From assembly GCA_003313425.1 (NCBI GenBank), contig NHZP01000003.1:1736001-1800000 (forward strand): a DNA stretch of 64,000 nucleotides, read 5' to 3'. The translations under genes and the position numbers were made by a program. This DNA is from Pseudopyrenochaeta lycopersici. Lineage: Eukaryota > Ascomycota > Dothideomycetes > Pleosporales > Pseudopyrenochaetaceae. Every line of letters starts with the position of its first letter. The stretch's first letter is position 1. Of this stretch, positions 1 to 11,900 are shown in pieces. The notes under the pieces were generated by a model, which worked only from the letters and a program-made list of their open reading frames with translations, made no database searches and was not told where the DNA came from.

Positions 1-1120
1 ACCTCGCGTCGACATACAGGAATCAAGGACGGTGGAAAGAGGCAGAAGAGTTAGAGGTGCGAGTGATGGAGATGAACTCAAGGATGCTTGGCGGAGAGCA
101 TCCTGACACGCTAACTGTTATGGCCAACCTAGCGTCGACGTATGGGAATCAAGGGCGGTGGAAAGAGGCGGAAGAGCTGGAGGTTCGCGTGATAGACGCA
201 AGAAAAAGAGTACTTGGGGAAGAGCATCCAGACACGCTGACTAGCATGGCCAACCTCGCGTCGACGTACAGGAAGCAAGGTCGATGGAAGGAGGCAGAAG
301 ATCTACAGGCTGAAGAACTAGGAATATGCTCGAGGGTGCTGGGCGACAAGCATCCAGATACGCTCACCAGCATGGCTAACCTAGCGTCTACGTTTTGGAA
401 TCAAGGCCGATGGAAAGAGACAGAAGAGCTAGAGGTGCGAGTGATGGAGACGAGGAAGAGTGTGCTTGGTGAAGAGCATCCTTCCACGCTGAGCAGCATA
501 GCCGACCTGGCCTCAACATACAGGAATCAAGGGCGGTGGAAGGAGGCGGAAGAGCTAGAGAGGCGAGTGACGGAGATAAGAATAAAGGTGCTTGGCCAGG
601 AGCATCCTTCTACATTGAGCAGCCTGGCCAACTTGGCGTCAACGTACTGGAATCAAGAGCGGTGGAAGGAGGCCGAGGAGCTACAGGTGCAAGTGATGGA
701 GACGAGAAAGAGAGTACTCAGCGAGGAGCACCCTGACACGTTGACTAGCATAGCCAACCTGGCTTCGACTTTTTGGAATCAAGGGCGGTGGAGTGAGGCA
801 GAACAGCTACAGGCTGAAGAACTAGGAATATGCTCGAGGGTGCTTGGCGAGGAGCATCCGGACACGCTGATCAGCATGGCCAACCTGGCGATGATGTACA
901 GGAGTCAAGGCCAATGGAAGGAGGCAGAGGAGCTGGACGTGCAAGTAATGGAGACGAGAAAGAGGGTGCTTGGGGAGAAGCATCCCTCTACACTGACTAG
1001 CATGGGTAATCTCGCCTTCACACTCAGGTCCCAAAGCCGCGACGAGGAGGCCCTCTCACTCATGGAAGCATGCTTTCAGCTCCGCAAACAGATCCTCGGC
1101 GAACAACATCCTCACACAAA
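1..1120 (+). repeat. 126-bp tandem repeats encoding TPR units
   Basis: About nine copies of a 126-bp unit, coding for 42 residues each, follow one another without spacers. Conserved blocks such as gaatcaagggcggtggaa recur with few substitutions. The last unit, before the stop, is more diverged. Confidence 0.85.
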
Positions 1121-1178
1121 GGCGTCGCTCGATACGTTGAATAAGTGGCGGGTAGGGAACATTGAGATAGACCCATAA
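1..1178 (+). CDS. TPR-repeat protein, C-terminal part (probable NLR-like sensor), 5' end outside window
   Basis: The reading frame is open from the first bases of the window (first full codon at 3), so this is the 3' part of a longer gene. At least eight consecutive 42-residue units are visible, each with the pattern NLAxTYxNQGRWKEAEELxxxVxExRKxVLGEEHPDTLTS, followed by a short tail ending in GNIEIDP. This is the kinesin-light-chain-type tetratricopeptide repeat found at the C-terminus of many fungal NB-ARC or NACHT proteins, where it forms the ligand-sensing arm. The units are very alike in DNA as well as protein, with a 126-bp period. The nucleotide-binding domain would lie upstream and is not seen, so the NLR assignment is inference from the family. 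It could also be a stand-alone TPR protein. Confidence 0.8.
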   Translation, partial: LASTYRNQGRWKEAEELEVRVMEMNSRMLGGEHPDTLTVMANLASTYGNQGRWKEAEELEVRVIDARKRVLGEEHPDTLTSMANLASTYRKQGRWKEAEDLQAEELGICSRVLGDKHPDTLTSMANLASTFWNQGRWKETEELEVRVMETRKSVLGEEHPSTLSSIADLASTYRNQGRWKEAEELERRVTEIRIKVLGQEHPSTLSSLANLASTYWNQERWKEAEELQVQVMETRKRVLSEEHPDTLTSIANLASTFWNQGRWSEAEQLQAEELGICSRVLGEEHPDTLISMANLAMMYRSQGQWKEAEELDVQVMETRKRVLGEKHPSTLTSMGNLAFTLRSQSRDEEALSLMEACFQLRKQILGEQHPHTKASLDTLNKWRVGNIEIDP

Positions 1179-3860
1179 TGTCGCTATAGTATGTGGAGCC
1201 TCAATTAGAACGGCATAAGCCGTGTAAGCATGATTATAGTCGATATCTTACGGTTTATCGGTGGCGATTGTGACATCACGCCTTGAGGGCGGTAAATCTG
1301 CTCTGCGCAGAAAGTCTACGGAAGCCGATAGGGCGCAGTACCATAACTTCTAAGAATATACGCACCTCAGGCTAGGCGAGAAACGAGCGGGCATAGAGCT
1401 CGAGTCAGGCTAGAAGCGAACCTTAAGCCCAGCTGGTTCAATGTAAGTCAATGCGTGAAATGCTCATCAGTAGCAATAAATACACCTAAGCCTCTTTAAG
1501 CTAGATGCTTGGAGCTCCTCCATTTGTCTATTCTAACCGGCGGACTTGGAATTAGCACAGGGGCACAGTAACATCTCGAACTCGAGCACAATTCTCAGGA
1601 TAGAATGACTATATAGTACGCTATAAGTTGACAGGCTTTTGTCAGGAAAGTTCGAACTTCAATGCGGTCGATAGGAAATATCAGGAGACTTCCGATCCAT
1701 CGCACTTACAAGAGCCTTCTCTTTCCTTTGCTATGGGCGAAGGAGTGTGCCACCAGGCACCTCCCCTGTGTTTGGTAATCATAGGAATAATTACGTGCGG
1801 CTAGACCATTGCTAGAGCATTTCATGCTATGGATTAGATTAGATTTGTCGAGAGGTGGTTGAGTTGATGGATACAGCTGTACCCAAGCTAAGGAAGATGT
1901 ATTAGTGGAGATGATTCAGCTCTTTCACTCCGAGCGACCCATTGTACAAATCTAGCTTAGCCGCCCACTGGCTTTATCTGGATGCTTCTTCACCCCTGGA
2001 ACCGTTCAACAAGCGTCCCTCATTTCGTACTAGTTTTGTTGCTTCCTCTTTCCAAAAACATGCGATGACCGTTGTTCAAGGAGCGTGACTTGACAAATTA
2101 AGGAAGCCGTGGTCAGGTACCCAACTATAAATTCCTCGTCCACTTCTGTAAGTTTGAAGGCAGTAGTTGGGGAGCGTGTGTAGTCCGCCGCTCGCACAGA
2201 ATCGGTGTCATTGGTATCAACATCAGCCCCTTAACAGCAGCGAACAAAGGCCCTAGCTATTCGTCTAACAGTCGGTGAACAAACTCATCTGATCCCCCGA
2301 TCCATACGAAGATCGTAGTGCAGTAGATCAGAGACTCCCCTGAATCCGCCATTCCATGCGTCTTTCTGTAAGAAGCAATTGATAGATTTTCCTCAACATT
2401 CCTGCTCTTTCCTGCGCCAGCTACGAGGCGTTTTCAGCAGTATTGCCAGACAAAGAACTCTGAACGAATCATGGCAATGCGGGGATGCGCTCCTGCACGT
2501 AGTCTAAAGAAATGGGTCTTCTACCATGCTTGCTCTCCAATCAGCTATTACTAATCTCGATTTCACAAACGCTCAATATATGGACAGGCAGTTGTTGTTC
2601 GAGCGGGGGCGACGCTGTTTGAGTGCTGAGCGGTGGTGGCTGCCGTCTTTGCGTTGTACGACCCAGTCAGATCTTATCAAGCACCCATACGTTATCGTTA
2701 CAGCCATAACCTAACCCTTAGACTTGCCACTACCGTTACACTCTATATTCTGATGTTGGTGATATTGATAGTGCGACGAGGCCTATGAGGCATGTATTCA
2801 CCGTCCGGAGTGCATATGCGCTCATGACCCATACCATATAGCCAAGGATACACAATTGTATCGAAGCGTTCGTTCCGTTCTTTACTTGGCAGCCCAGAGC
2901 CCAGAGATAATCCAAAGAACTACAACTAGATCACAGCGATGCAGTCTCTTATTTCTGTTGCTGATCCAGGCTTTTTCCTGAAGATTTCGCGCGGTTTCGC
3001 GGCTGCTCGTATCGCAATCAATGTTTTGTGGCCTGCATGAATCACTTTATTAGGGCTGAAGTTGAAACAAGTGGCGTTGCAATAGTGGTGATCTCGGTGG
3101 GGTCAACAGCAAAGTCCATGGCAAAAGTTCATGGCACATATGCTCGGGTCGACTACTTCCTGAACATCTTAGGCGAAATGCAGATAGCGTCAAAGGACTT
3201 CTCCATCTGCGACGCAGCCTAATGTGTTCCACGAACAATCGCTTCTTGGCAGACGCTTCAGTTGACGGCGCGGATATTGAGATGCCGGACTCGGTAGCCA
3301 ATGAGCATAGGGCCAACGGCTGAGTGAAGACTGGAATCCGCAATCGCAGCCTGAGCGACGTAGGACTGACTTGAATGCCCAAAGACACGGTGAATGGGCG
3401 AGGCTTGGTAGCTAGCTGCTGGCTGATGAGCACCAAAAATGTCCAGCCCTAAGGCTTGGTGCTCGTGCTGACCGATGCCGGCCTAAGAATAGCGGCCTCC
3501 GCCAGCCCCAGATAACTGTCATGACGATACCAGGAACGGCGTGCATCCGGGGAAGAGAGCGATCAATCTTCGCCCTCTCCCAGAGCGTCTGCACAGCCTC
3601 GAAGTCCCTTTGAAGGCCTTTCATCAGTGAGTTTTACGTTTGGTTCCGTTTCTGACATCACCCGCCACCACGTGCATGACGCGTTCTTGTCGACGACGAT
3701 CTGGGCTGTCAGCTTGAAGCTCCCTGCCTTACAAACCCATGTAGAACCAAGTAGCAGGGGCCGTCAGCAGCTTATTACCCTACCCTACCCAGCGCCCGCC
3801 ACTTACTTTGGTTTCTCCCACAGACACATCCAAAGGTGAAGACGAATCGCAACCGTCAAA
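1179..3860. other. Intergenic, no convincing gene
   Basis: 2.7 kb without a supported gene. The only ORFs are short (at most about 130 codons), have no recognisable motif and mostly lack an ATG in good context. The part from 2940 to 3430 has several overlapping open frames and could hold gene remnants, but nothing was recognised. The last part, up to 3860, contains the promoter of the DUF7053 gene. Confidence 0.6.
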
Positions 3861-5024
3861 ATGATGAGCAAAAAGACGCAATACACTCAAATCACGCCCA
3901 TACCGTCCTTTATCCCGCGCCAGCTCGCAATCGACTTCCTCCACAGCCACAGCGAGATTATCGAGCTCAACCCCCTCGTTACCGGCCATGAGGCGATCAA
4001 AGCACCCCGCGATGCGCCCGCAGACGAGTTCTACTCAACGTGGTACGAGATCTCGCAGCGCATACAATACATTCCCGGCATTGGCAAAATGGGCAGCGGC
4101 GCCATCAAGTTCCGAGGTGTGTTTCACGACCTGCCCTTGGGTCTACAGACGCACACCTACGCGCCAGCGAATGTCGACCTTCGGAACAAGTGGCAGATCT
4201 GCGGCAACCAGCCGGGTGAGCCTCCCGAACCCAAGGAGCTGGGTTCTGGAGCCCCGCCAGAAGGCCTGTACATTCGCGAAGATGTGGAGATCAAGTGCAA
4301 TATGACCATGATCAGCTTCGTGAAGAAGGAGATGAAAGCTGCTGCCAAGGTCATGCTGGATCGCTTGGTCAAGAAGGCCGAACTGCTGGACACGGGTGCG
4401 CTGCAGGGACTGATGGAGAATGGCAAGCTGAAGACCGTCAACCCTGCGGATCGATCAGCCCACGAGAGCAAGTCGCCGCAACCATCCCCCACGCAGCCCT
4501 ACCAGATGCCCATGTCGCCAACACGCTCACCTACGTTTCCGCGTAACAGCCTCTACCAACAGCCAGCTCAACAGCATGTCCCGCCACAACAGCTCTTGGG
4601 GCAAAACAACGTCGTCATGGAGCTTCCAGGAGACTTCTACCACCCTCAATCGTCACCAGGCTTCCTGCATCCCAACGACAATCGCCTTTCAACAGCGACC
4701 GACTCTACTGCACAACACTCTCCGCAGCCTCAAGACGCGCGCTGGTCGCAAGTGTCCCACAGCTCTGCGAGCTCGCGACCAAGCTCCTATGCGCCATCAG
4801 AGGGCATGCGATCGCCAGGACTCGAGCAGAAAGCCTTTGCTGCTGAGCTGCCCACCATGGAGGAAACACGGGAAGAGCATGACGATCGCAGGAAGCGCGA
4901 GAGTGAACTCCCCCCGACTGTGCAGAAATATGCATACAATCCACAGGACTACGCGAGGATGCAGGCACAGTTTGCCCCTGCGCCGCCTTACGCACCATAT
5001 AACCCCAACCCTCAAGGACGATAA
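3861..5024 (+). CDS. DUF7053 domain protein
   Basis: Single-exon gene of 387 residues. The ATG at 3861 sits in good context (caaaATGATG). Residues 1 to about 180 match the fungal DUF7053 pattern as I know it: an N-terminal QITPIPSFIPRQLAIDFLH block, then ADEFYSTWYEI, KFRGVFHDLPLGLQTHTYAPANVD and EGLYIREDVEIKCNM, ending in a helical FVKKEMKAAAKVMLDRLV segment. These proteins are ascomycete-specific and their biochemical role is unknown. The second half is a low-complexity tail rich in Pro, Gln and Ser, probably disordered. The gene converges on the DAG-kinase-like gene downstream. Confidence 0.8.
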   Translation: MMSKKTQYTQITPIPSFIPRQLAIDFLHSHSEIIELNPLVTGHEAIKAPRDAPADEFYSTWYEISQRIQYIPGIGKMGSGAIKFRGVFHDLPLGLQTHTYAPANVDLRNKWQICGNQPGEPPEPKELGSGAPPEGLYIREDVEIKCNMTMISFVKKEMKAAAKVMLDRLVKKAELLDTGALQGLMENGKLKTVNPADRSAHESKSPQPSPTQPYQMPMSPTRSPTFPRNSLYQQPAQQHVPPQQLLGQNNVVMELPGDFYHPQSSPGFLHPNDNRLSTATDSTAQHSPQPQDARWSQVSHSSASSRPSSYAPSEGMRSPGLEQKAFAAELPTMEETREEHDDRRKRESELPPTVQKYAYNPQDYARMQAQFAPAPPYAPYNPNPQGR

Positions 5025-5538
5025 CTGATGAAAACGACTTTCTGTACCTGGTACCTATTTTTCGATTCACGTATAATAGAGACAGGCTCTTGGAATTTCC
5101 CCCAACCTACGTTATATAATCAGCGCTGTGCCTGAGGTAACATGTTTATTCTTCGCCGTCTCATGTGCTTGGAGATTCGGCGTTTTTTTTTTCGAGACAC
5201 GCCGTTGTAGGATCTGTATGTTTTGATTTGTGGTTTCCAGCGAAAATCGTTTTTAGATATCCTCATATGGCGTTTCAATATTACTTTCATCTTTTTGTCA
5301 CTGCTGCGCAAATGTTGTGAATGTACACCGTGGTGAGGACTGGATTGATGAGTGACGAGTGATAGCTAACCACGCCGTGTTGCAGTGTTCACCCCCACCA
5401 GCCAAATGCGGTGCCCCTGAAGTAGAGTGGTCTCAGTGTTATTGTATGTGGCTTGGTCATTCATTCAATGATACCTTCTTCTTCACGTTTTTAGAAGATA
5501 ATAGCGAAAGTCCCCGGGACTATGGTAGACTCACCCTC
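5025..5538. other. Convergent 3' intergenic region
   Basis: 514 bp between two converging genes, holding their 3' UTRs. It is AT-rich with homopolymer T runs. No gene is seen. Confidence 0.6.
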
Positions 5539-6873
5539 TCACACTACTACAACATCCAACACCCGTCTCTCCTCCTTTCTCACCTCCATCCATCCATCCC
5601 CTTCGACCCTCACAATCTTCCCGTCCACACACACTCTCCTCCACCTCCCCTCCTCATCGCCTTGAAACTCAATCCTCAAGCCATCAATAGCTTCATATCT
5701 TACAGCAGGGTCGTCGACATGCTTACCACCCTGATACGCAAGCCCCATAATACGCATCGCCTCGTTGCCGCTCGTTGGTCCAAAGTGAACGTGATGTAGG
5801 GAGTTATCGAGAGGTTTTGAGGCGGGTGAGATGCAGAAAGGGGATTCAAGATTGGAGACGAGAGTCGCGAGGACATACATGTGCTCTTGCTCCTCGAGAT
5901 CTGCCCAATTATCGCCTTTGAGAACAGAGACGCGAGCTTTGTATGGATGTGGTGCTGAGCCATCGGATGGATAAAGGGCTTCCTGAGCAGCCATTTTGAA
6001 GCGATCAATACCGAACTTGCGATACTCGGTCGTGTCGCTGTCCGCGACGAGAGACGCATGCATGCCCCAACTACACACTACCGCGCCGTATAGAACACTA
6101 TTTCTCTTCTCGTCCTTGGCTAGTTCTTCCTCGACGCGGCCTTCATCGACCAGCAAGCGCGCACCGGGCGAGAACGTCGCGTTGAAGATGGGCAGAGCTT
6201 TAGAAACCGTAGACGACAGGGTATGTAGACCCCACGTGTTCTCTGTCGCTGATCCAGCATTGATAGAATGATACAACGCATTCGCTGTCCCTAGCGGTAA
6301 CAACACAACCTGTGGCGCGATGTAGCCGTTGCTCGCCCTGTTTTTCAGCAAGCCGTTCACCAGATCCACGACCCCGCCATCTCCAGATGCCAGGATAATT
6401 CTCAACGGTTTCCCTGAGCGTTTTTCAGGCGTCGACAATGAATCGTCTTTTCCATCTGCATTGCTCGTTCCATTTGCTTCTGGAAAGAGCACTTTGTCCA
6501 CAAGGTCCAGAATGCTGGTTGCGGATTGCGTCACGTGCGTGTGGAAAGTTTGGAAAACCTCAGGTCCGTAGAGCGTGCTGAGGATAGGGGAGACGACGGA
6601 GGAGAAGAAACTGGAAGCATTTCGGTGTCCTGAGCCTTCGGAAAGAATAATGTGTGTTTCTCGATCTTCCTGTGGAGATGTTGTCGCGATGGCCGTCTCG
6701 AGAGGATGTTTCGCTACTTTGATCAGGTGGGGAGGTTGAGCAATATCTTCATTTTGCTCTAGAAGCGCGATGGCTTTGAAGGTTCCATCTGGGCTTGTTA
6801 ATGTGATAGTGAATTGTTTGGTTTTCTTATCTTGTTCCTCGCTCTTTTGGCTAGTGTTATCTACCTCAGCCAT
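5539..6873 (-). CDS. Diacylglycerol/sphingosine kinase-like protein (ATP-NAD kinase fold)
   Basis: Intronless gene of 444 residues, starting at an ATG at 6873. A DAGK catalytic-domain-like core is visible: RIILASGDGGVVDLVNGLL at about residues 160-178 corresponds to the nucleotide-binding GGDGT loop, followed by PQVVLLPLGTANALYHSI, the family's PLGTxNxxA motif. The later CSWGMHASLVADSD block matches the conserved GxGxDA region. The usual GGDGT is here SGDGG, and the canonical N-terminal NPxSG strand is not obvious, so lipid-kinase activity is uncertain. No signal peptide or membrane segment is seen. The gene is divergent from the small membrane-protein gene at 7541. Confidence 0.75.
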   Translation of the reverse strand: MAEVDNTSQKSEEQDKKTKQFTITLTSPDGTFKAIALLEQNEDIAQPPHLIKVAKHPLETAIATTSPQEDRETHIILSEGSGHRNASSFFSSVVSPILSTLYGPEVFQTFHTHVTQSATSILDLVDKVLFPEANGTSNADGKDDSLSTPEKRSGKPLRIILASGDGGVVDLVNGLLKNRASNGYIAPQVVLLPLGTANALYHSINAGSATENTWGLHTLSSTVSKALPIFNATFSPGARLLVDEGRVEEELAKDEKRNSVLYGAVVCSWGMHASLVADSDTTEYRKFGIDRFKMAAQEALYPSDGSAPHPYKARVSVLKGDNWADLEEQEHMYVLATLVSNLESPFCISPASKPLDNSLHHVHFGPTSGNEAMRIMGLAYQGGKHVDDPAVRYEAIDGLRIEFQGDEEGRWRRVCVDGKIVRVEGDGWMEVRKEERRVLDVVVV

Positions 6874-7540
6874 GATGGCTGATGGCTGATGATGGTGGCG
6901 AACAAGAAACTGCTTAGTTCACGTTGCACCAAGTTTGGGAGTCCTCGTCAACTGCAGTGGTCGATTGTGTTTAATTGTAGATTTTGTCTCCATGGTGGGC
7001 AGGCAATAATCTTCCATGTCGTGACTGCCGTCCATGCCCGGACCCACCTTCCCATTCTCGTCTTACAGACCACGCTAAACCCAATACGTTAGTTACAGAA
7101 CCAACGGTTTCTAGGACAAAGGCAAGCAGCAATTCGCCGTAAAGCTCAGCTGTAAGAGAATAATTTAACCCGCACGGCCCTACGCAGCAATTTCAACGTC
7201 TTGCAAATTTGAAAGATTTCTAAATTCGGACTGCCCGCGTCAGCGAGAGTAGCAGGCTTTACGTCATCTTCAGTCCTTGGCAACAATTGAGCTTCAGCTC
7301 AGCCGCGTTCATCAGCTCCACCAACAGATCAACATTGCGGCACGAGGTAACGTCGCATTGCCGAACCCCCTCGACTTGCGGACCGTATTTACCGCAGTCT
7401 TCTGCACATAACATCGTTATCGCCCTTCGTAACCTGTGCGACATTCCCATCGCATCCGCGCACTCGCGACCAACTCTGCCAACCTTGGCACATGCGAACT
7501 TCCCTCTGATTCATACGCATAACGCCCACACATCGCCAAA
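6874..7540. promoter_or_regulatory. Divergent intergenic (shared promoter) region
   Basis: 667 bp between the divergent starts at 6873 and 7541. It must hold the promoters and 5' UTRs of both genes. Pyrimidine-rich stretches precede the 7541 start. No specific site is claimed. Confidence 0.5.
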
Positions 7541-8290
7541 ATGCACGGCGGGCTTGTGTTTCTGATAGTCCTCCTCCTCCTCGGCTCCATCTCCTACTTC
7601 GGCTGGTATTTCTACGCACGATGGAATGCCTCGCGCAATGGGCTCCCTGCGCCATCTATGAATCCGATCAAGGCTTTTAAGTCCAGCGGGAGCCTTGCAT
7701 CGAACTATCCCGGCCCTGCACCTACAGGAATTAAGGGCTGGATCGATACGCAAGTGCGCAAATTCAAGAACCGCAATAACAGATCCGCTGCAGGCGCCTA
7801 CGAAGAGAGCGGATACGCTGCTGGTGGGCAGACGAGAGGAAGAGGCGCGGGAAGCAGATTGGACCCAGATGAGGCGTGGAGTTCGCGCGTAGGCGACGAA
7901 GCATACTATGAAGAACAAGAACTCGGTCTCCACGAACCCGCCCACAACCAGTCGGCCAACCCCTACGGCAACACTTCCTACAACGGCGCCCCCACCCCAG
8001 GCCTAAATCCCAATGAGGCCCCCCGCGGGCGCAGTCGCACACGCGAATCCTACGACGAACACCTTGACGGAAAAAGCGCACGCAGCAATCCCTTCGGTGA
8101 TGAGAACGCGGAGAGCTTGAAGGGTGTAAGCCCAAGACCTCTTGGCCATGGTGACGATACGAGCTACCATGGAGGGGCCAGTGTGCAAATGCCAAGTGCG
8201 CCTGCACATAAAAAGAAGGCACCCAGTATCAACAGCTTGGATAGCCCCACGGAGAGCCGGAGGAGTATATTCAGGGAAGATATACAATGA
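7541..8290 (+). CDS. Small single-pass membrane protein, conserved in fungi, function unknown
   Basis: Single-exon gene of 249 residues; the ATG at 7541 follows gccaaa. An N-terminal hydrophobic segment (about residues 4-25, LVFLIVLLLLGSISYFGWYF) is followed by a short basic stretch (RWNASRNGLP), as in a signal anchor. Next come a PGPAPTGIKGWI block and a basic KFKNRNNRSA block, then a long disordered hydrophilic tail rich in Gly, Ser, Asn and Arg. I recognise the TM-GLP-GW-KNRNNR layout as conserved in filamentous ascomycetes but know no established function. The charge pattern suggests a cytosolic tail, which is inference. Confidence 0.7.
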   Translation: MHGGLVFLIVLLLLGSISYFGWYFYARWNASRNGLPAPSMNPIKAFKSSGSLASNYPGPAPTGIKGWIDTQVRKFKNRNNRSAAGAYEESGYAAGGQTRGRGAGSRLDPDEAWSSRVGDEAYYEEQELGLHEPAHNQSANPYGNTSYNGAPTPGLNPNEAPRGRSRTRESYDEHLDGKSARSNPFGDENAESLKGVSPRPLGHGDDTSYHGGASVQMPSAPAHKKKAPSINSLDSPTESRRSIFREDIQ

Positions 8291-8907
8291 GACATTTATA
8301 GTAGCACATGTGATGTGTCGGACGCGGGGACTCTGACTGGAAGTCTGAGTAGGTTTTCCATGAGGTGTAGTGATATTCGTATAGCGAAGAGGGCGTTCAA
8401 TATGGTGATTTTCTTAATGAGTAAATATCAAAAGCCGTGCAACGGTAGGAGGGAGACACAACATTTAGATCCCTTACAAATATTCAGTTTCAGTTTCGGC
8501 TCTTCGGGTCCCCTACTGAAACGCTCTGTGCCTAAGAGTGCAGAGCTCACTCCAGACTTCGGCGATGATCTGGAACAGTGATATTCCAGCCCCACAAACA
8601 CAGGTCCCTAACGGAGTCATTGTTTATATGGTGTTTCCTCAAGGTAAGTGTCTTTCTAGAGGACACAGTGTGTGCTCAAGATTCTCGGTGGCACCCTTGA
8701 TACATGCATTTGCCGCAGCCAAGGCGAAGTCAACAACAATCTAAAAGAGTACAAAACTTAAACCAGTCTATCCGAACACCGAAAGTTCAACGACATATGA
8801 GAAACATGGCGTAAACGCTACGTACCGTCCCCTTACCAACGATATAACTCGCTTCCTCACACTATGGCGCCTCCATACTAACTCTCCACCAGTTGTCATC
8901 TCCGCCA
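8291..8907. other. Convergent 3' intergenic region
   Basis: 617 bp between converging genes. No supported ORF; presumed 3' UTRs. Confidence 0.5.
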
Positions 8908-11900
8908 TCACCTCCTCATACTTCTCTTCCCCTTCTCAGTATCCTTCTCGCCATATTGCTCTCCCTCTCTCTCTTTCTTGTTACTATCTTCCTTCTGATA
9001 TTTCTTTCCATTCTCCACACTATTTTCTTCGTATTTCTGTTCATCTCTCACATTCTCGCTCTCCTCATCCGCCCTCTTCTCCTTGCTATCTTGTTTCTCA
9101 CTCCTCTCAGACAACCCAGATCGCTCTAGGTTTTGTTTCGGCTCACTCTCCATTACTATAGGGGAAGAAAGCACATGGGCGAGAGACATTTTAACTCCAA
9201 CGAGATGACTCTTCGGCTTCTCAGGAGTGTCGCCGGCAGATTCCTCTGTACTGAGAGTATCGCGAGGATTCATGTTACTCGCTGCTGCGGTGTTTACTCC
9301 TCCGTCCCTCCTCTCCCGCTCTCTAGTTGAGGGAACTCCGACGACTGCATTCCAGGGTACGTGGACTGTGGGAGAAGCAGCGTCATGATACGGTAGTTCA
9401 AATTCCTCTTGATTCTCCACATCCCACGACCCCATGGCTTCTTGGACATTTTCATCCTCTTCGGCGTTCTGTACGTCCTTCTTCTGCATGTTTTGGGGCT
9501 TACGATGCTCCACGCCGCTCCAGGGCACGTGAACTACCGCGCGGCCATTAGGTGATATGATATCGCGCGGATGAAGCAATTCAGAAATCTCGCCCTGATT
9601 TCGTCCCCACCATCCCGGGTGGTCCGCTACAATGTTGGCAGTCGTGTGGGCAGAAGCGGTCGCTCCGAATCGATCGTCTTCTTCATCATTTCCCTTCTTA
9701 GGAGCTTCAACTTCTTCGACGTGCTTGCGTTTATCGAATTTGTCCTCATGGGAATGCTCGACTCGTCGCGAACCTCCCGAAAAACCAGGAAGATGCAGAA
9801 AGGGTTCAGGCGTGAGTATGATTGCAAGTCTTCCCCTACCTTGGACGGCGTTGTGACGTGGTACGTAACTGTCATCTTGAACCTTTGCTTGTGACAGTGT
9901 TTGTGAGTCAAATTCGTTCTTTTTGGAAGACCTTTCAACCACTCGGGTTGGTATCAAACTGCTTGTATCTTCTCCTTGAAAGTCCTTGGTATCGAAGTAT
10001 TTGTTCTGATCTGCTAAAGATCTAGATATCTCCTTATCCACACGCGCTTCACGAGAATAGAAGCCTCTCTGAATTTCGGTTATTGGGTTGCTTACATGGG
10101 GTGCATTGGCTGGAATAGGCGTCGCTACTTCCACTTCGGTAATGCCAAATGCGTCAGCAAGTTCTGTTGGCCCATCAGTATCACGACGAACGTTCGCCCT
10201 CCGGCCACTAGGTTGTTTGTTTATCTTAGCGTCCAATTTATAAGCAGGCGTTTCGGTGGAGGACACGCCCTGATTTGTATCATCATGACGGTACACTGCA
10301 TCAGCCGGAAGATGGGACAATGCTTCATCGCCGCCCCCCAGGCCTGTTCGTTGATCTGGCTTGTCGGGAACAACGCGATCCCTGTCCTTCTTTGCATCTC
10401 GCTGTAGAATAATCCTGTGGTTATGAACGGAATTCCCCCAACCGAAGGCTCTAGACCAGATCAGTGTCATGCATTTGGGTCTCTTTCGATGTTGTCAGCT
10501 GGATAACATACTCGATTGGAGAGCCAAAGTGTACAGCATTAACTTCTCGGTGTGACAAAGCTGAGTCGGCATCCATAACCCTATCTTTAATGTCTTGACG
10601 GTAAATGGCCTTGGCACGCTCTACTACCTTTGCCGCCGGGTCAATATATCGGGGATCATCATTAGTCGGCTGTGCAGCAGTACCTGGAATACTGCCATGC
10701 TCGACATAACAAGGCGCAGTCTCAGAATAAGGCATGCCTTGCTGTTGGCAGTTTTGGCTAATGTCATCTTGTAGCTTGGTAACGGCTGGATCAACTTTCT
10801 TCTCAGTCTTCTCCTGCAGGTATACGGCGTGGGATAGCTGGTGAACAAGGGCAGGGGCCAGGTAGTGTTTTGGGGCTTCGTAGTGTCCTTGAAAGATATT
10901 GCATGGTGGTTTCTCATTGAAACTCACAACATCTTGTTGACAGGCCTGCTCAGGCGTCAGAATACTCGTGGATTCGGCCTGCGGCGTGGCAAGTGGCGGA
11001 ACGTACTGGTCGGTTTGTGTGGCTGCATGCAGTAGCTCAGCTCTTCGAGCATAACGCCAGACTCTGCTCTCCGGCACACGAGGACCATCGTGATCATCAC
11101 CAGAGTTTTGAGAATGCGACCAAACTCTCTCCCGGCTGTGGATGAACTCATTCGAGTCGACGTGATCCGTAGCAACTTGCCCATCCGATTTACCAGGCAA
11201 AATCTTAGGAGAAATTATGGGTTCATAGTACACGTTAGGATGCTTTGTGTAGTGTTCATCTCGGTCGGGATAACCTGAACCACGGCGATATACTCTATCC
11301 GAAGGGATATGGATAATTGCTGGAATCACATTGTGTTTACCGTCCCAGACTTCTCTGTCCGCCTCAAGGTCTCTCGAGGAGTCAGACTGGCGGGGCGAAA
11401 TATGCTCCGAGGCGAAGTCAGGGTTTCCTATCCTATATTCTTCTTCGCTACTGGGGCTTATTCGGCCATGCTCGCGACGAAACACATTTGGAGCTTCAGT
11501 ATGCTGATAAGGCTCGTGGGAGCCATCCTCAGGATCGTAGCCTTCCTCCTCTTCTCTCTTTGTATAACCTCCAGTGCCATCTGGTATTCCAGACTTGCAA
11601 TCAATCTCATAAACACTATCAGCACTCGTATGTGCGATGGCTTCGAGGTCGTTGCAATAGTTGTTGGTTTTTGTTAAGATGTTATGGACGCCGTCAGTGA
11701 CAGCTGTTTCGTCCCTTCGGTGACGCACTTCAGATATACCAGGTTTACTTGGCATTTCAATTTCATGGCCATGGTCTCCAGATGGTGACACCGCAGAGAA
11801 AGACCAGGGATGGTCATCAAAGAATTCAGGTGGTGGAACCGGTCGAGCTTCGCGCTTCTCTAAAAGCTCCTCATGGGACGCTGCTCGCTTTGCAACTCCA

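Noticed and set aside
10451..10470. Two separate genes at 8908-10470 and 10451-13552
   Set aside because: A GTATGT...TCTAG intron of 61 bp joins them in frame, and the repeat motif continues on both sides.
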